DNA of 57,456 nucleotides from the NCBI GenBank assembly GCA_003170475.1, contig PMZI01000045.1, positions 130,608 through 188,063 on the forward strand, given 5' to 3'. Positions 27,389 to 36,481 of the stretch are shown here, in pieces; the first letter of the stretch is position 1, and each line of letters opens with the position of its first letter. A model generated the notes under the pieces. It did no database searches and was not told the origin of the DNA. It saw only the letters and a list, made by a program, of their open reading frames with translations. The position numbers were made by a program, and so were the translations under genes. Source of the DNA: Ignavibacteriota bacterium. Lineage in GTDB: Bacteria; Bacteroidota; Ignavibacteria; UBA10030.

Positions 27389-29198
27389 AGATCCTTTGAC
27401 CCGGGTGACACGCGAGGCCATGCTCAAAGCCAAGCAGTATGGCTTCTCGGACATGCAACTCGCTCACATCTGGGGATCCACGGAGAAGGCCCTCCGGCAG
27501 CTTCGCAAAGAGATAGGCGTGATTCCGGTCTATAAGACCGTCGATACTTGCGCCGCTGAATTTGAAGCTCATACCCCGTATCACTACTCGACGTATGATC
27601 AGGAAAACGAGTCTGTGCGGACTGACCGCAAGAAGGTTATCATTCTCGGCGGTGGCCCTAATCGGATCGGCCAGGGAATAGAGTTTGACTATTGCTGTGT
27701 CCACGGAGTGTATGCCCTCGCAGAAGAGGGAATAGAAACAATCATGATCAACTGTAATCCGGAAACTGTTTCGACGGATTACGACACGACAGACAAACTC
27801 TATTTTGAACCGTTGACGCTCGAAGACGTTCTCAACATTTACGACCATGAGCAACCACTTGGAGTGATCGTGAGCTTTGGCGGTCAGACTCCCCTCAAGA
27901 TTGCAAAGTCTCTCGAAGACCACGGCGTCAAAATTCTCGGAACCTCCTCTGAGGGAATTGACATTGCCGAAGACCGCGAGCGTTTCGGAGCGCTGTTGCG
28001 AAAGCTGAAGATTCCCCATCCCATGTACGGAACGGCATATTCTGTGACGAACGCCGTCCTGGTGGCAGAGCAAATCGGTTTTCCCGTCCTCATTCGCCCT
28101 TCCTATGTTCTCGGCGGACGGGCGATGGAAATCTGCTACAACAGCGATGCAGTGCGCGAGTACATGAAAAAGGCCGTCGATGTGTCTCCCGACCACCCCG
28201 TGCTGATCGATAGGTTTCTGGAGGATGCGTTTGAGTTCGACGTAGATGCCGTCTGCGACGGAAAAGATGTGCTCATCGGCGGAGTCATGGAGCACATTGA
28301 GGAAGCGGGGATCCATTCCGGCGACAGTTCATGCGTCTTACCTCCGTATATGATCTCTGAGAAGAATCTTGAGGACCTCAAGATCCACACCGTGAGGCTC
28401 GCAAAGGCGCTGAAAGTCATCGGCCTGATCAATATACAGTACGCGATGAAAGACGGAGTGGTCTATGTCCTTGAGGTGAATCCCCGGGCATCGCGGACGG
28501 TTCCTTTTGTGAGCAAGGCGGTTGGTCTTCCGCTCGCGAAAATTGCGGCGAAAGTGATGGTTGGCCGAACGCTCGAAGACCTTGGAGTGAAGGATTTCGA
28601 TTATCAGAAGGTGAAACACATTTCCGTGAAAGAGGCGGTTTTCCCGTTCTCGAAGTTCCCGCGTGTTCCAGTATTCCTGGGACCGGAGATGAGATCGACG
28701 GGAGAGGTCATGGGGATTGCGTCGGAATTCGGAGCAGCGATCGCGAAAGCGCAGATGGGTGCCGGAAATACGCTCCCGACGGAAGGAAAGATTTTCATCA
28801 GCGTCAACAACAGTGATAAGAACGAAATCACCCTCGAGATAGCCAGAGGATATGAGCGATTAGGGTTTTCCTTTGTTGCGACGGAAGGAACAAGCCGGTT
28901 CTTGTGCGAACACGGCATACCGTGCGAGTCCGTCTACAAGGTGAACGAGGGCCGGCCAAACATCGTCGACCTGATCAAAAACGGAGAAATCAAGCTTGTC
29001 ATCAACACTCCGCTTGGCGAAGAGTCGCGCTATGATGAGTACTCCATAGGCTGGGCGGCCATTGAACAAAAAGTGTCCTTCATAACCACCCTCTCTGCTG
29101 CCGCATCAGCAGTCAAAGGCATCGAACAGCAAAAGAGCCACGGCATCGAGGTTCGCAGCCTTCAAGAATACCAGAAGGGAATCCCGGCCACAACGTAA
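27366..29198 (+). CDS. carB: Carbamoyl-phosphate synthase large subunit, C-terminal half (split CarB)
   Basis: 610 aa covering the rest of CarB. It starts in the oligomerisation domain (AKQYGFSDMQLAHIWG) and continues through PVYKTVDTCAAEF, the carbamoyl-phosphate ATP-grasp half (GGGPNRIGQGIEFDYCCVHG, NCNPETVSTDYDT, LIRPSYVLGGRAM, LEVNPRASRTVPF) and a C-terminal MGS-like allosteric domain (residues ~490-600). Together the halves give 1100 aa against 1073 in E. coli, so nothing is missing. ATG 27366 lies inside the preceding gene, with AGAGG just before it, so translation is probably coupled. Function requires assembly with the N-terminal half. Confidence 0.96.
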   Translation: MKQNSKIKDPLTRVTREAMLKAKQYGFSDMQLAHIWGSTEKALRQLRKEIGVIPVYKTVDTCAAEFEAHTPYHYSTYDQENESVRTDRKKVIILGGGPNRIGQGIEFDYCCVHGVYALAEEGIETIMINCNPETVSTDYDTTDKLYFEPLTLEDVLNIYDHEQPLGVIVSFGGQTPLKIAKSLEDHGVKILGTSSEGIDIAEDRERFGALLRKLKIPHPMYGTAYSVTNAVLVAEQIGFPVLIRPSYVLGGRAMEICYNSDAVREYMKKAVDVSPDHPVLIDRFLEDAFEFDVDAVCDGKDVLIGGVMEHIEEAGIHSGDSSCVLPPYMISEKNLEDLKIHTVRLAKALKVIGLINIQYAMKDGVVYVLEVNPRASRTVPFVSKAVGLPLAKIAAKVMVGRTLEDLGVKDFDYQKVKHISVKEAVFPFSKFPRVPVFLGPEMRSTGEVMGIASEFGAAIAKAQMGAGNTLPTEGKIFISVNNSDKNEITLEIARGYERLGFSFVATEGTSRFLCEHGIPCESVYKVNEGRPNIVDLIKNGEIKLVINTPLGEESRYDEYSIGWAAIEQKVSFITTLSAAASAVKGIEQQKSHGIEVRSLQEYQKGIPATT

Positions 29199-29359
29199 AA
29201 GCACTCTGGTTTTCTTCATCAATTGTCCTTCCATCTGGCACTCCTTTTTTCTTTCCGACGTCTAAACGAAGAAGCATTTGTTCATCTTGATTGGGACAGG
29301 GCTGGCAGAATTGCCCTATCTTCGTTTCCTGCGTGAATTCCAACATATTGCAAGATCCC

Positions 29360-29388
29360 TTGACTTATTCGCACTATTGATGTAAATT
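29360..29388 (+). promoter_or_regulatory. Promoter of the TPR/outer-membrane cluster
   Basis: TTGACT, 17-base spacer, TAAATT continuing as TAAATTTG, which matches both the sigma-70 layout and the Bacteroidota -7 consensus TAnnTTTG. The leader is about 45 bases. Confidence 0.7.
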
Positions 29389-29438
29389 TGGGTGTTAATC
29401 GAATCATCTCAATCTGTACTTTAAGCTTGGAGGCTTAG

Positions 29439-32400
29439 GTGCTTGGAATGGCGATAGCGTGCAGAGGGTTCGGATTTCGGCGGATTTCCATTTTGGCTGG
29501 AGCATTTTTGGCAATGATCTGCCTGGTTGGCGGACTTAGCGTTAGACTTTATGCTCAGAATCTGCCCATCCCCAATGCCAACATCGCAGAGCAGCAGGAT
29601 TACGCCTTCGCCGATGGTCTTTTCAGAGATGGGTTGTTCCAGATTGCATCGGAACAGCTTGACAAGTTTGTTAAGAAATATCCGCAAAGCGCCAGGCTGG
29701 CAGATGCTCAATTCCTCAAATGCGAATGTCTCTTTCAGTTGGAACAGTATCCTGCGGCAACTCGGGAACTCACCGAATTCGTCAAGCAATTTCCCGCTTC
29801 AAACCTCTCGGATAATGCCAGATTTCGTCTCGGTGACTCCTATGCAAAGCTTAAGCGAAATGCCGATGCTATCGAGGCATACAAGTCAATTCTGGATCAC
29901 CCAAAGAGTCCATCCATCGCCGGAGAAGCTGCATATTGGATTGGCGAGATCTACTTCAAGGATGCCGACTACAACAACGCGCTGAAGTACTATACCCTGT
30001 CTTATGAAGGATTTCCCGGGAACCGACTTCAGGACTACGCAGCGTATTCTGCTGCATGGACTAACGAGAAAAAGGGAGAATATGTAAAGGCGGCGGAATG
30101 GTACCGCATCGTGGTTGACAAGTCGCCAAAGAGTCCGCTCGTGCAGTCTTCCCGCGTGAAAGTGGGGGAGTCCTACTATTCTGCCAAGGATTATGCCAGG
30201 GCCATCGAGGAATTGACCACAGCAAAAACCGCGATCGACTCGATGAGCATTCGTGGAGAAGCTGATTACATCATCGGAGAATCATACTTCAACCTTGGTC
30301 AATACGACAAGGCTCAGAAACAGTACGAAGGATTTCTGAAAGACTACCAGGGTCATCGGCTTGTAAAAGAGGTACAATACGCGCTGGCCTGGACACTTTT
30401 CAAAGAACGTCAATTTGATCCCGCCGCAGAACTGTTCGATAAATTATCGGTTTCGGATGATCAGATTGGACAGGCTTCTCTGTATCGAAAAGGTGTGGCA
30501 AAGAAACTTGCGGGAAAACGTCACGAAGCAGCGCTGACGTTCTCGAAGGTTATTTCTCGAGATGCAGCAGGCGGATATGCCGACAATGCTCTCTATGACG
30601 CCGGCTTGATGCTCTTCGAAGACAAAAAGACCAGTGAAGCGAAAAGCTTCTTCTCGAAGGTGGTCGGGGAATTTCCGACAAGCGATGTCTTTGCCGATGC
30701 ATCAATGATGCTGGGAGAGTGCTATGCGGCAGATGCAGCCTATGATTCAGCAAGAGTTTCGTACGAAAAAGCTCTCTCGGTGCCCGACATTTCGTTTGAA
30801 ACGAAGGTCACATCCTCTTTTCAGCTGGCCTGGTGTTTGATGAAGCTTGGCAGGTCGAAGGAGGCTGCTGTCGGATTCTCGAAGTTCATTTCCTCCTATC
30901 CCGATCATCCGAAGTCTGCGGATGCCTCCTATTGGCTCGCAGAGTCTGAATATCAGGCGGGGGATCTCCGGAATGCTCTAAAGCAGTATCAGGCGATTGT
31001 CAGCGCCGTGAAGCATCCTCGACGCGAGGAGGGCATGTACGGCATCGGCTGGACGTACTACAAGCAAGGAGATTTTGTGAAGGCGATCGGTGCCTTCGAG
31101 CAGCTTATTGTCGCCTATCCTTCAGGCAAGTTTTCCTTCGACGGTCGACTTCGGCTTGGGGACTGCTATTTTCAGCAGAAGGACTACAAGAAGGCAGCAG
31201 GAGCGTACAGGACGGTCATTCGCTTGTTCCCGAAGAACGATGGGGCTGACTATGCGATGTACCAACTCGGTCAGACCTACTATCGTTCAGGGGACCATGA
31301 ACAAGCATCAGAGCAGTTCGATGCGGTGATCAAGACCTATCCCACTTCCTCCCTCGCTGACGACGCTCAATATGCGCTTGGGTGGATCAAATTCCAACGA
31401 AAAGAGTATGCTTCGGCGATCAAGGACTTTCAATCTACGATTTCACATTATCCGGCCAGTGAGCTAGTTCCCAGGGCCTACTACAGCATCGGTGACGCGT
31501 ACTACAATCTCCAGCAGTATCCAGCGGCGGAAAGCTCTTACCGGCAAGTGATTCAGAAATATCCAAAGACCCCTCTTGCAGCAGATGCTCTGAAGGGTAT
31601 TCAATACTGCCTGGTCGCTCAGGGAAAAAGCTCTGAAGCGGTGAGCACCATCGAAACCTACGTCAAAGAAAATCCCTCCTCTCCTAACAAAGAGCAGCTG
31701 GAACTCAGCAAGGCGGAACTGTTCTTCAGCCAAAAGCAGTATCAGGATGCAGCGCAAGCATATGGCGCATTTGCGACACAATATCCGCACTCGAAGTTCA
31801 GGGCTCAGGCGCTGTACTGGCAGGGGAGAAGCCTGCAGGAGACTGGTAGGGACGCCGATGCCGCACAAGTTTACTTGGATGCAGCCGACGCAACGGATGC
31901 TGCGATGAATATCAAGGGAAATGCTCTGCTTGAGAGCGCTAGAATCTCTCTTCGGCTGAAGAATTACGAGCAATCATTCAAAGTTCTCGATCGTGCCGAG
32001 AAGGACCTGGCAGGATCGGAGTTTTCATCCGTCGTCGCTTACGTAAAAGGACTTGTGTTTTACGAAAACGGGGCGGTCGATGACGCAAAACTGAAATTCG
32101 ACTTTGTGATCTCCAAGTTTGGTTCGACTCTTGAGGCGGATAAATCGCGCATTGGACTGGTTCGAATCGCGCTCAAAGCGAAGGACTTCGCATCTGCGCA
32201 ATCCTTGTCGCAGCAGGTCGCGACTTCGCGAACTGATGAAATCGGCGCCGAAGCGCAATACCTGAGTGGCGTTTCTTACCAAGAAAGCGGCGATAGACAA
32301 AATGCCGTCACGGCCTTCCTGCGTAACCGATATATTTTCCCTTCGCACGAACGATGGTTGGCGAAAGCGAATATCGGGCTGGGAAAAGCGTACGAACAAA

Positions 32401-32510
32401 TGAAAGATATTCCCAAGGCCAAAGAAGCGTATAAACAAGCGCTGAAGCTCACCAACAACGGGGAAGATTTTGAAGAAGCTTCTCAACGTCTCAAGAACCT
32501 TGGGCAATAG
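29439..32510 (+). CDS. Large exported TPR-repeat protein, 1023 aa
   Basis: An N-terminal signal or anchor (residues ~15-40, ending LYAQ) is followed by about 950 residues of tetratricopeptide repeats (for example YNNALKYYTLSYEGFP, YDKAQKQYEGFLKDY, YASAIKDFQSTISHYP), related to the YbgF/BamD style of repeat. It starts with GTG at 29439, with GGAGG 5 bases upstream; ATG 29448 has no suitable site. It probably works in the periplasm as a scaffold for the outer-membrane protein and TonB-like genes that follow. The outer-membrane gene starts 4 bases after its stop. Confidence 0.88.
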   Translation: MLGMAIACRGFGFRRISILAGAFLAMICLVGGLSVRLYAQNLPIPNANIAEQQDYAFADGLFRDGLFQIASEQLDKFVKKYPQSARLADAQFLKCECLFQLEQYPAATRELTEFVKQFPASNLSDNARFRLGDSYAKLKRNADAIEAYKSILDHPKSPSIAGEAAYWIGEIYFKDADYNNALKYYTLSYEGFPGNRLQDYAAYSAAWTNEKKGEYVKAAEWYRIVVDKSPKSPLVQSSRVKVGESYYSAKDYARAIEELTTAKTAIDSMSIRGEADYIIGESYFNLGQYDKAQKQYEGFLKDYQGHRLVKEVQYALAWTLFKERQFDPAAELFDKLSVSDDQIGQASLYRKGVAKKLAGKRHEAALTFSKVISRDAAGGYADNALYDAGLMLFEDKKTSEAKSFFSKVVGEFPTSDVFADASMMLGECYAADAAYDSARVSYEKALSVPDISFETKVTSSFQLAWCLMKLGRSKEAAVGFSKFISSYPDHPKSADASYWLAESEYQAGDLRNALKQYQAIVSAVKHPRREEGMYGIGWTYYKQGDFVKAIGAFEQLIVAYPSGKFSFDGRLRLGDCYFQQKDYKKAAGAYRTVIRLFPKNDGADYAMYQLGQTYYRSGDHEQASEQFDAVIKTYPTSSLADDAQYALGWIKFQRKEYASAIKDFQSTISHYPASELVPRAYYSIGDAYYNLQQYPAAESSYRQVIQKYPKTPLAADALKGIQYCLVAQGKSSEAVSTIETYVKENPSSPNKEQLELSKAELFFSQKQYQDAAQAYGAFATQYPHSKFRAQALYWQGRSLQETGRDADAAQVYLDAADATDAAMNIKGNALLESARISLRLKNYEQSFKVLDRAEKDLAGSEFSSVVAYVKGLVFYENGAVDDAKLKFDFVISKFGSTLEADKSRIGLVRIALKAKDFASAQSLSQQVATSRTDEIGAEAQYLSGVSYQESGDRQNAVTAFLRNRYIFPSHERWLAKANIGLGKAYEQMKDIPKAKEAYKQALKLTNNGEDFEEASQRLKNLGQ

Positions 32511-32514
32511 CGCA

Positions 32515-34221
32515 ATGACAAAACGACTTCTCATTTCAAGCGCATTGCTTTTGTTTGTGTCTCTTGAGGCGGTAGGCCAGGAGAAACCCTCTCCGTCGAC
32601 CAAACCGCAACCGGTTGTTGTCGCTCCCGGCGACTCCCTGCCAACGGCTGCGACCCAGGAGAGCACGACGAAAAGTCCGCAGACACTCCCCAAGTTTGAG
32701 CTCCAACAGTTCGTGATCACGGGGACTGCTTTCATCGATCTGCCCGATGTCGAAAAAATCGGATCCGACGAACCCATGAGCGCACCCGAGTTGTCGAACC
32801 CTCTCGATGCGCAGCGCGATCGATCGACAGTCGACTTCCGTTCGGAACAAAAAGAGATGTTCGTTCAAGAGTCGGGTATCATGAAGAGCGGACGATTGCA
32901 GGGGAGCGTTGGAACATTCCTGAGTTCGAGGTTTGGCATTTGGCTCAGTCGCAGAGATATCGACAACTACATTTTCGGTGATTTCCAGTATGGATCATCC
33001 CGAGCCTATGTCCCCTTCGCGAATAAATCTGAGGGACATATCAGCGTCACCGCCGGGTTGACGTTGAACGGGCCATCAGGGTGGTACGACCGCGGGATGC
33101 TCAAAGGTGATCTTGGGTATGGAAGCAAGACGTACCGGTTCTTCGGATCTTCGTCGCCATCCGTCACCCGGACAGTGTCACAGTTCGATCTCTCGGCTGT
33201 GTACAATTCATCAGTGGAACTTAGTTCTCAATACAGCGGTCAGGCCGGGATTTCGGTGGCAGGCATAAGCGATTCCTCGAGTTCAGTGACAGAGACCCGG
33301 TTCAATGTTGGACTCGGCTATGAATTTCTTCTGGGAAACGTCCCCATCGATGGTCGTCTGGGGCTCTCTCTGGTCTCGACGACCGGGTCGGGGGAGGGGA
33401 CGCTTCCCATGTTCGATGGCGGGCTGAAAACTCACAAGGTGTGGTTCGGCGATTTCTTCCTACAGGGAGCGGGGCAGTTCTTCATCACCCAGGGGATGTT
33501 GGGCCAGAAGCTTGCGCGTCTCTATCCCCAGATCGAGATTGGTTATCGCATTCTGGAAACCACGGTCGCAAGCATCGCGTACACTGGCCGTGTCCAGTTC
33601 AATTCGTTGGCCGGGCTCCTGCAGGCTCACCCCTATCTTGCCGCGACAGCGACCATCCGCCAATCTGACGTTCCTATTGATCTTCTCGCCCTTGTGGAGA
33701 CTGGATGGAGCGAATCCTTGCGAACACGGGTTTCAGCGCGCTATCAGTCGATCCGCGACTATCCCTTATTCACCGAAGGAGGTCGGAAGGGTTTTTGGAC
33801 GACCGCTTATTTCGGAACGACAGAACTCTCCACAATCCAGGCAGACCTATTTGCGAAGTTCACCGCAAATAGTTACTTTACACTGTCTTTGGCCGCGAAT
33901 AGCTCGAAGAACTCAGTCACCAATTGGAAGATCCCATACATTCCAGACGTCCAGTTCGACGCCGGCGCGTCGCTGGAGGTACTTCCACTGCTGAGGCTAT
34001 TCCCGACGCTCAGCGTTGTTGACCGTCGCATCCCGGACCTGTACGCTACACAGAGAATGAAGGCGTATCTCGTTCTTGCAATCAGGGGAGAATATTCCGT
34101 GATGCGATCACTTGACGTCTTTGTGGATTTTCGAAACCTAACCAATAGCAATTATGATGAGTGGAATGGATATCGTGCCACTCCTTTCGTCGCTTCTGCC
34201 GGAATAAGTGTTCGTTGGTAA
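32515..34221 (+). CDS. Outer membrane beta-barrel protein, TonB-receptor-like C-terminus
   Basis: 568 aa. Signal peptide (ending AVGQ, residue ~22), a Pro/Thr/Ser-rich linker, the segment FELQQFVITG, then alternating amphipathic strands with Tyr and Phe to the end. The C-terminal part, VDFRNLTNSNYDEWNGY to the final VRW, is like the last strands of TonB-dependent receptors, but no plug domain is recognisable. It probably sits in the outer membrane. Start ATG 32515 follows the TPR stop by 4 bases; the frame opens earlier (32470) inside the TPR gene but the signal peptide fixes the start. Confidence 0.82.
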   Translation: MTKRLLISSALLLFVSLEAVGQEKPSPSTKPQPVVVAPGDSLPTAATQESTTKSPQTLPKFELQQFVITGTAFIDLPDVEKIGSDEPMSAPELSNPLDAQRDRSTVDFRSEQKEMFVQESGIMKSGRLQGSVGTFLSSRFGIWLSRRDIDNYIFGDFQYGSSRAYVPFANKSEGHISVTAGLTLNGPSGWYDRGMLKGDLGYGSKTYRFFGSSSPSVTRTVSQFDLSAVYNSSVELSSQYSGQAGISVAGISDSSSSVTETRFNVGLGYEFLLGNVPIDGRLGLSLVSTTGSGEGTLPMFDGGLKTHKVWFGDFFLQGAGQFFITQGMLGQKLARLYPQIEIGYRILETTVASIAYTGRVQFNSLAGLLQAHPYLAATATIRQSDVPIDLLALVETGWSESLRTRVSARYQSIRDYPLFTEGGRKGFWTTAYFGTTELSTIQADLFAKFTANSYFTLSLAANSSKNSVTNWKIPYIPDVQFDAGASLEVLPLLRLFPTLSVVDRRIPDLYATQRMKAYLVLAIRGEYSVMRSLDVFVDFRNLTNSNYDEWNGYRATPFVASAGISVRW

Positions 34222-34279
34222 CAATCCGATTGTGAAGATTCTTCATTCATCAAACTCCCAAACATAGGAGGATTCATCA

Positions 34280-34972
34280 ATGCCAGATCTTAACCTGCAA
34301 GAAGAAGAATCGCTGGAGAACCTGGAAAGCTCGGGTGAACTCGGTGATGTGATGGAAACAACCGAAGAAGCCCCTGCGAAAAAAGGGGGTGGGATGGGCA
34401 TGATTCTGGTCATCGTTCTTGTTCTCGCCGTTGTTGGAGGCGGGGCTTTTGTGCTCAACAAACTTGGAGTGGTTCATCTGTGGGGAAAGAAGCCTGCGCC
34501 AGCCGTCGTGCAACTTCCTGAACAACAGCCTGCGGAGCAAACGACCGCCCAGGCCACCGAGGGGAATCAAGCGCAGATGATCGAGACGCCACCGGTTGAC
34601 GAAAAAGTCAAGGCTCCCGCTACGAAGAAAGGCGAGGAGAAAGTTGCGACGAAGTCATCGTCAAAACCTGCTCCAAAGCCTGCCGTTAAAGAAATGCCGG
34701 CTCCTGCGGCATCAAATGCCGGAAACATGAAGGGGGAATACACCGTGCAGGTTTCTGCGTGGCGTGAGAAGGGTATCGCCGATGAGATGGTGAAACGACT
34801 TGGAGAGGCCGGATATCCTGCATTCGTGGAAGATCGGGCGTATAAGGGCGGTACGTGGTACACCGTGCGCATCGGTCGCTATGGGTCACGGAAAGAAGCG
34901 GAATCGGCAACTCAAAACTTCGGGGAAGAACTGAAGACAAACTATTGGATTGACAAAGTGAAGGCGAAGTAG
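34280..34972 (+). CDS. Membrane protein with C-terminal SPOR domain
   Basis: 230 aa: an acidic cytoplasmic N-terminus (residues 1-35), one membrane helix (MILVIVLVLAVVGGGAFVL, ~41-59), a long Ala/Pro/Lys-rich periplasmic linker (~70-150) and a C-terminal SPOR domain (YTVQVSAWREKGIADEMVKR to YWIDKVKAK). SPOR domains bind denuded septal peptidoglycan, so a role in division-site or envelope remodelling is likely. A strong AGGAGG precedes the ATG. Confidence 0.92.
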   Translation: MPDLNLQEEESLENLESSGELGDVMETTEEAPAKKGGGMGMILVIVLVLAVVGGGAFVLNKLGVVHLWGKKPAPAVVQLPEQQPAEQTTAQATEGNQAQMIETPPVDEKVKAPATKKGEEKVATKSSSKPAPKPAVKEMPAPAASNAGNMKGEYTVQVSAWREKGIADEMVKRLGEAGYPAFVEDRAYKGGTWYTVRIGRYGSRKEAESATQNFGEELKTNYWIDKVKAK

Positions 34973-35111
34973 AGCCTTGATGGTTCGGGAAATCCGAAGC
35001 AAAGAAATCAAGAAGACAATTCAGCGTAAAGAATTCGTTCGACAGGCCACGTCGTGGGGGGGATGCATCTGGAGTATTTGACGGTGCTGAAGACGGTGGA
35101 AGGGGAGTAAG

Positions 35112-36056
35112 ATGTCGGATCTCTATGTTTTTCTGCAGAGGACACGATCGTGGTATGGTGCGGTCGAGTTGGTGCAGACGTATCGACGCAACATGCGGCG
35201 TGGGCTGACTGTCTCCCTCATTGCTCACGTGATCGTGCTGGGAATCTACTGGCAGTTCTTCTACACGAAACCTCCTGAGAATCAGGCTCGCGAAATTCGG
35301 ATCACGACCTACGATGAACTCGCGGTCGTGCCTACCATCGGCCAATCTGAGTTTGGCATCAAAGCATATCCGATCGTCGCCAATGCAATGGAAAGTGGTG
35401 ACGAGAAACCCGACCGAAAAGCGCGTCCCTCAAAAGGCTTCACGACGAGGCGGCCGGGGAGTCAACCGCGCGCAATGGGGAAGGGCATCGGGGATCTCCC
35501 CTCTGTGCTTCCGAATGACAAGATCAACGCCAATAGTCTGGCCCCTGTGGAGCCGACATCAACGTGGGATCGAAATGATCCTGTCGGAGGAAGCAACGGA
35601 AACCCTTTGAACAACGTTAAGGGTGGCACGGTTGTGACGGGGAAAGATGGAGCAGTGCCAAGCGGACCGGCGTCATCGGGGATCGGATCTGCTGCAAAGC
35701 CTGCGCCGGGATTGTATGGAACCGGTGGCCACGGCGGAACGGATTTCTACGGCAATGGCTCAGGGGGAGGCATAGGGTACTCGATGAAATGGTTGGCCGG
35801 CGGGAGTCGCCGGAAGGTCGCGGGGGAGCTGCCGAAATATCCTGACGGTTCCAAAGTTGAAGCAGAAATCAGACTCTTTGCTGTTGTTGATCCGACTGGT
35901 GCCATCGTAGCGCTCCATCCTGCGCAGAAGGCGGATTCGCGATTGGAAGACGCTGCATTGAAAGAAGTCCGTTACTGGCGGTTTGAGCCGCTGAAAGCTT
36001 CTCAACCTCAGGTCGAGCAGACCTGCGAAATAGCCTTCCTCTTTACCCTCAAATAA
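35112..36056 (+). CDS. Energy transducer TonB-like protein
   Basis: 314 aa: a short cytoplasmic N-terminus, one membrane helix (LTVSLIAHVIVLGIYWQFFY, ~33-52), a Gly/Pro/Ser-rich linker (~120-225) and a C-terminal TonB domain (KVEAEIRLFAVVDPTGAIV, then LEDAALKEVRYWRFEPLK). It would transmit inner-membrane energy to outer-membrane receptors. ExbB and ExbD genes are not in the window. GGGGAGTAAG precedes the ATG. A possible disrupted small gene lies in the 139-base gap before it (see findings). Confidence 0.88.
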   Translation: MSDLYVFLQRTRSWYGAVELVQTYRRNMRRGLTVSLIAHVIVLGIYWQFFYTKPPENQAREIRITTYDELAVVPTIGQSEFGIKAYPIVANAMESGDEKPDRKARPSKGFTTRRPGSQPRAMGKGIGDLPSVLPNDKINANSLAPVEPTSTWDRNDPVGGSNGNPLNNVKGGTVVTGKDGAVPSGPASSGIGSAAKPAPGLYGTGGHGGTDFYGNGSGGGIGYSMKWLAGGSRRKVAGELPKYPDGSKVEAEIRLFAVVDPTGAIVALHPAQKADSRLEDAALKEVRYWRFEPLKASQPQVEQTCEIAFLFTLK

Positions 36057-36073
36057 GACCCAACGGTCTCGCC

Positions 36074-36445
36074 TCAGCGTTCCGCGTTCTTCTTTTCTTC
36101 GGTTTGAACTTCCCGCGATTTCTCGTCTTTTCCTTGAAGAAAAAGGTAGTAGAACCCCACCTCGCCAAACGTCAGGAGCAGAAGTGAGATCGTGTCACGA
36201 TTCAGTTCCTTTCGCAGTGTTCGAAGGAACATTGAATCCGTCTGATGATAGTACCATTTGATGAAGAACTCCGGAGTGAAAAGCAGATTCGTGAACACGG
36301 TCGCGATTGTCCAGCCGACTGCGAACACAATGCCCAGGAAGGCTACAGCAAGAATGCCCTCACTCACGCCTCCTGCGCGCCGTCGCGTAATGAAAGCGTA
36401 AATCGCCGCACACACGTGGAGGAAGAAGATGAATGCAGAAGCCAT
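36074..36445 (-). CDS. Small conserved-looking membrane protein, 123 aa
   Basis: Three hydrophobic segments (residues ~3-20, ~28-52 and ~82-100) with a charged tail (GKDEKSREVQTEEKKNAER). No family recognised. It lies 36 bases downstream of the sugar-transferase gene and may belong to the same transcript. Coding status is supported by the helix pattern and tight spacing. Confidence 0.65.
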   Translation of the reverse strand: MASAFIFFLHVCAAIYAFITRRRAGGVSEGILAVAFLGIVFAVGWTIATVFTNLLFTPEFFIKWYYHQTDSMFLRTLRKELNRDTISLLLLTFGEVGFYYLFLQGKDEKSREVQTEEKKNAER

Positions 36446-36481
36446 AGACAGGTATGTTTGAGATTTCGGATCGAGGAAGCT

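Noticed and set aside
29270-29330. AGGGC/GCCCT hairpin after carB2 as terminator
   Set aside because: Five-bp stem, long loop, no T-tract.
32470-32514. Upstream extension of the outer-membrane protein frame
   Set aside because: Lies within the TPR gene and would hide the clear signal peptide starting at 32515.
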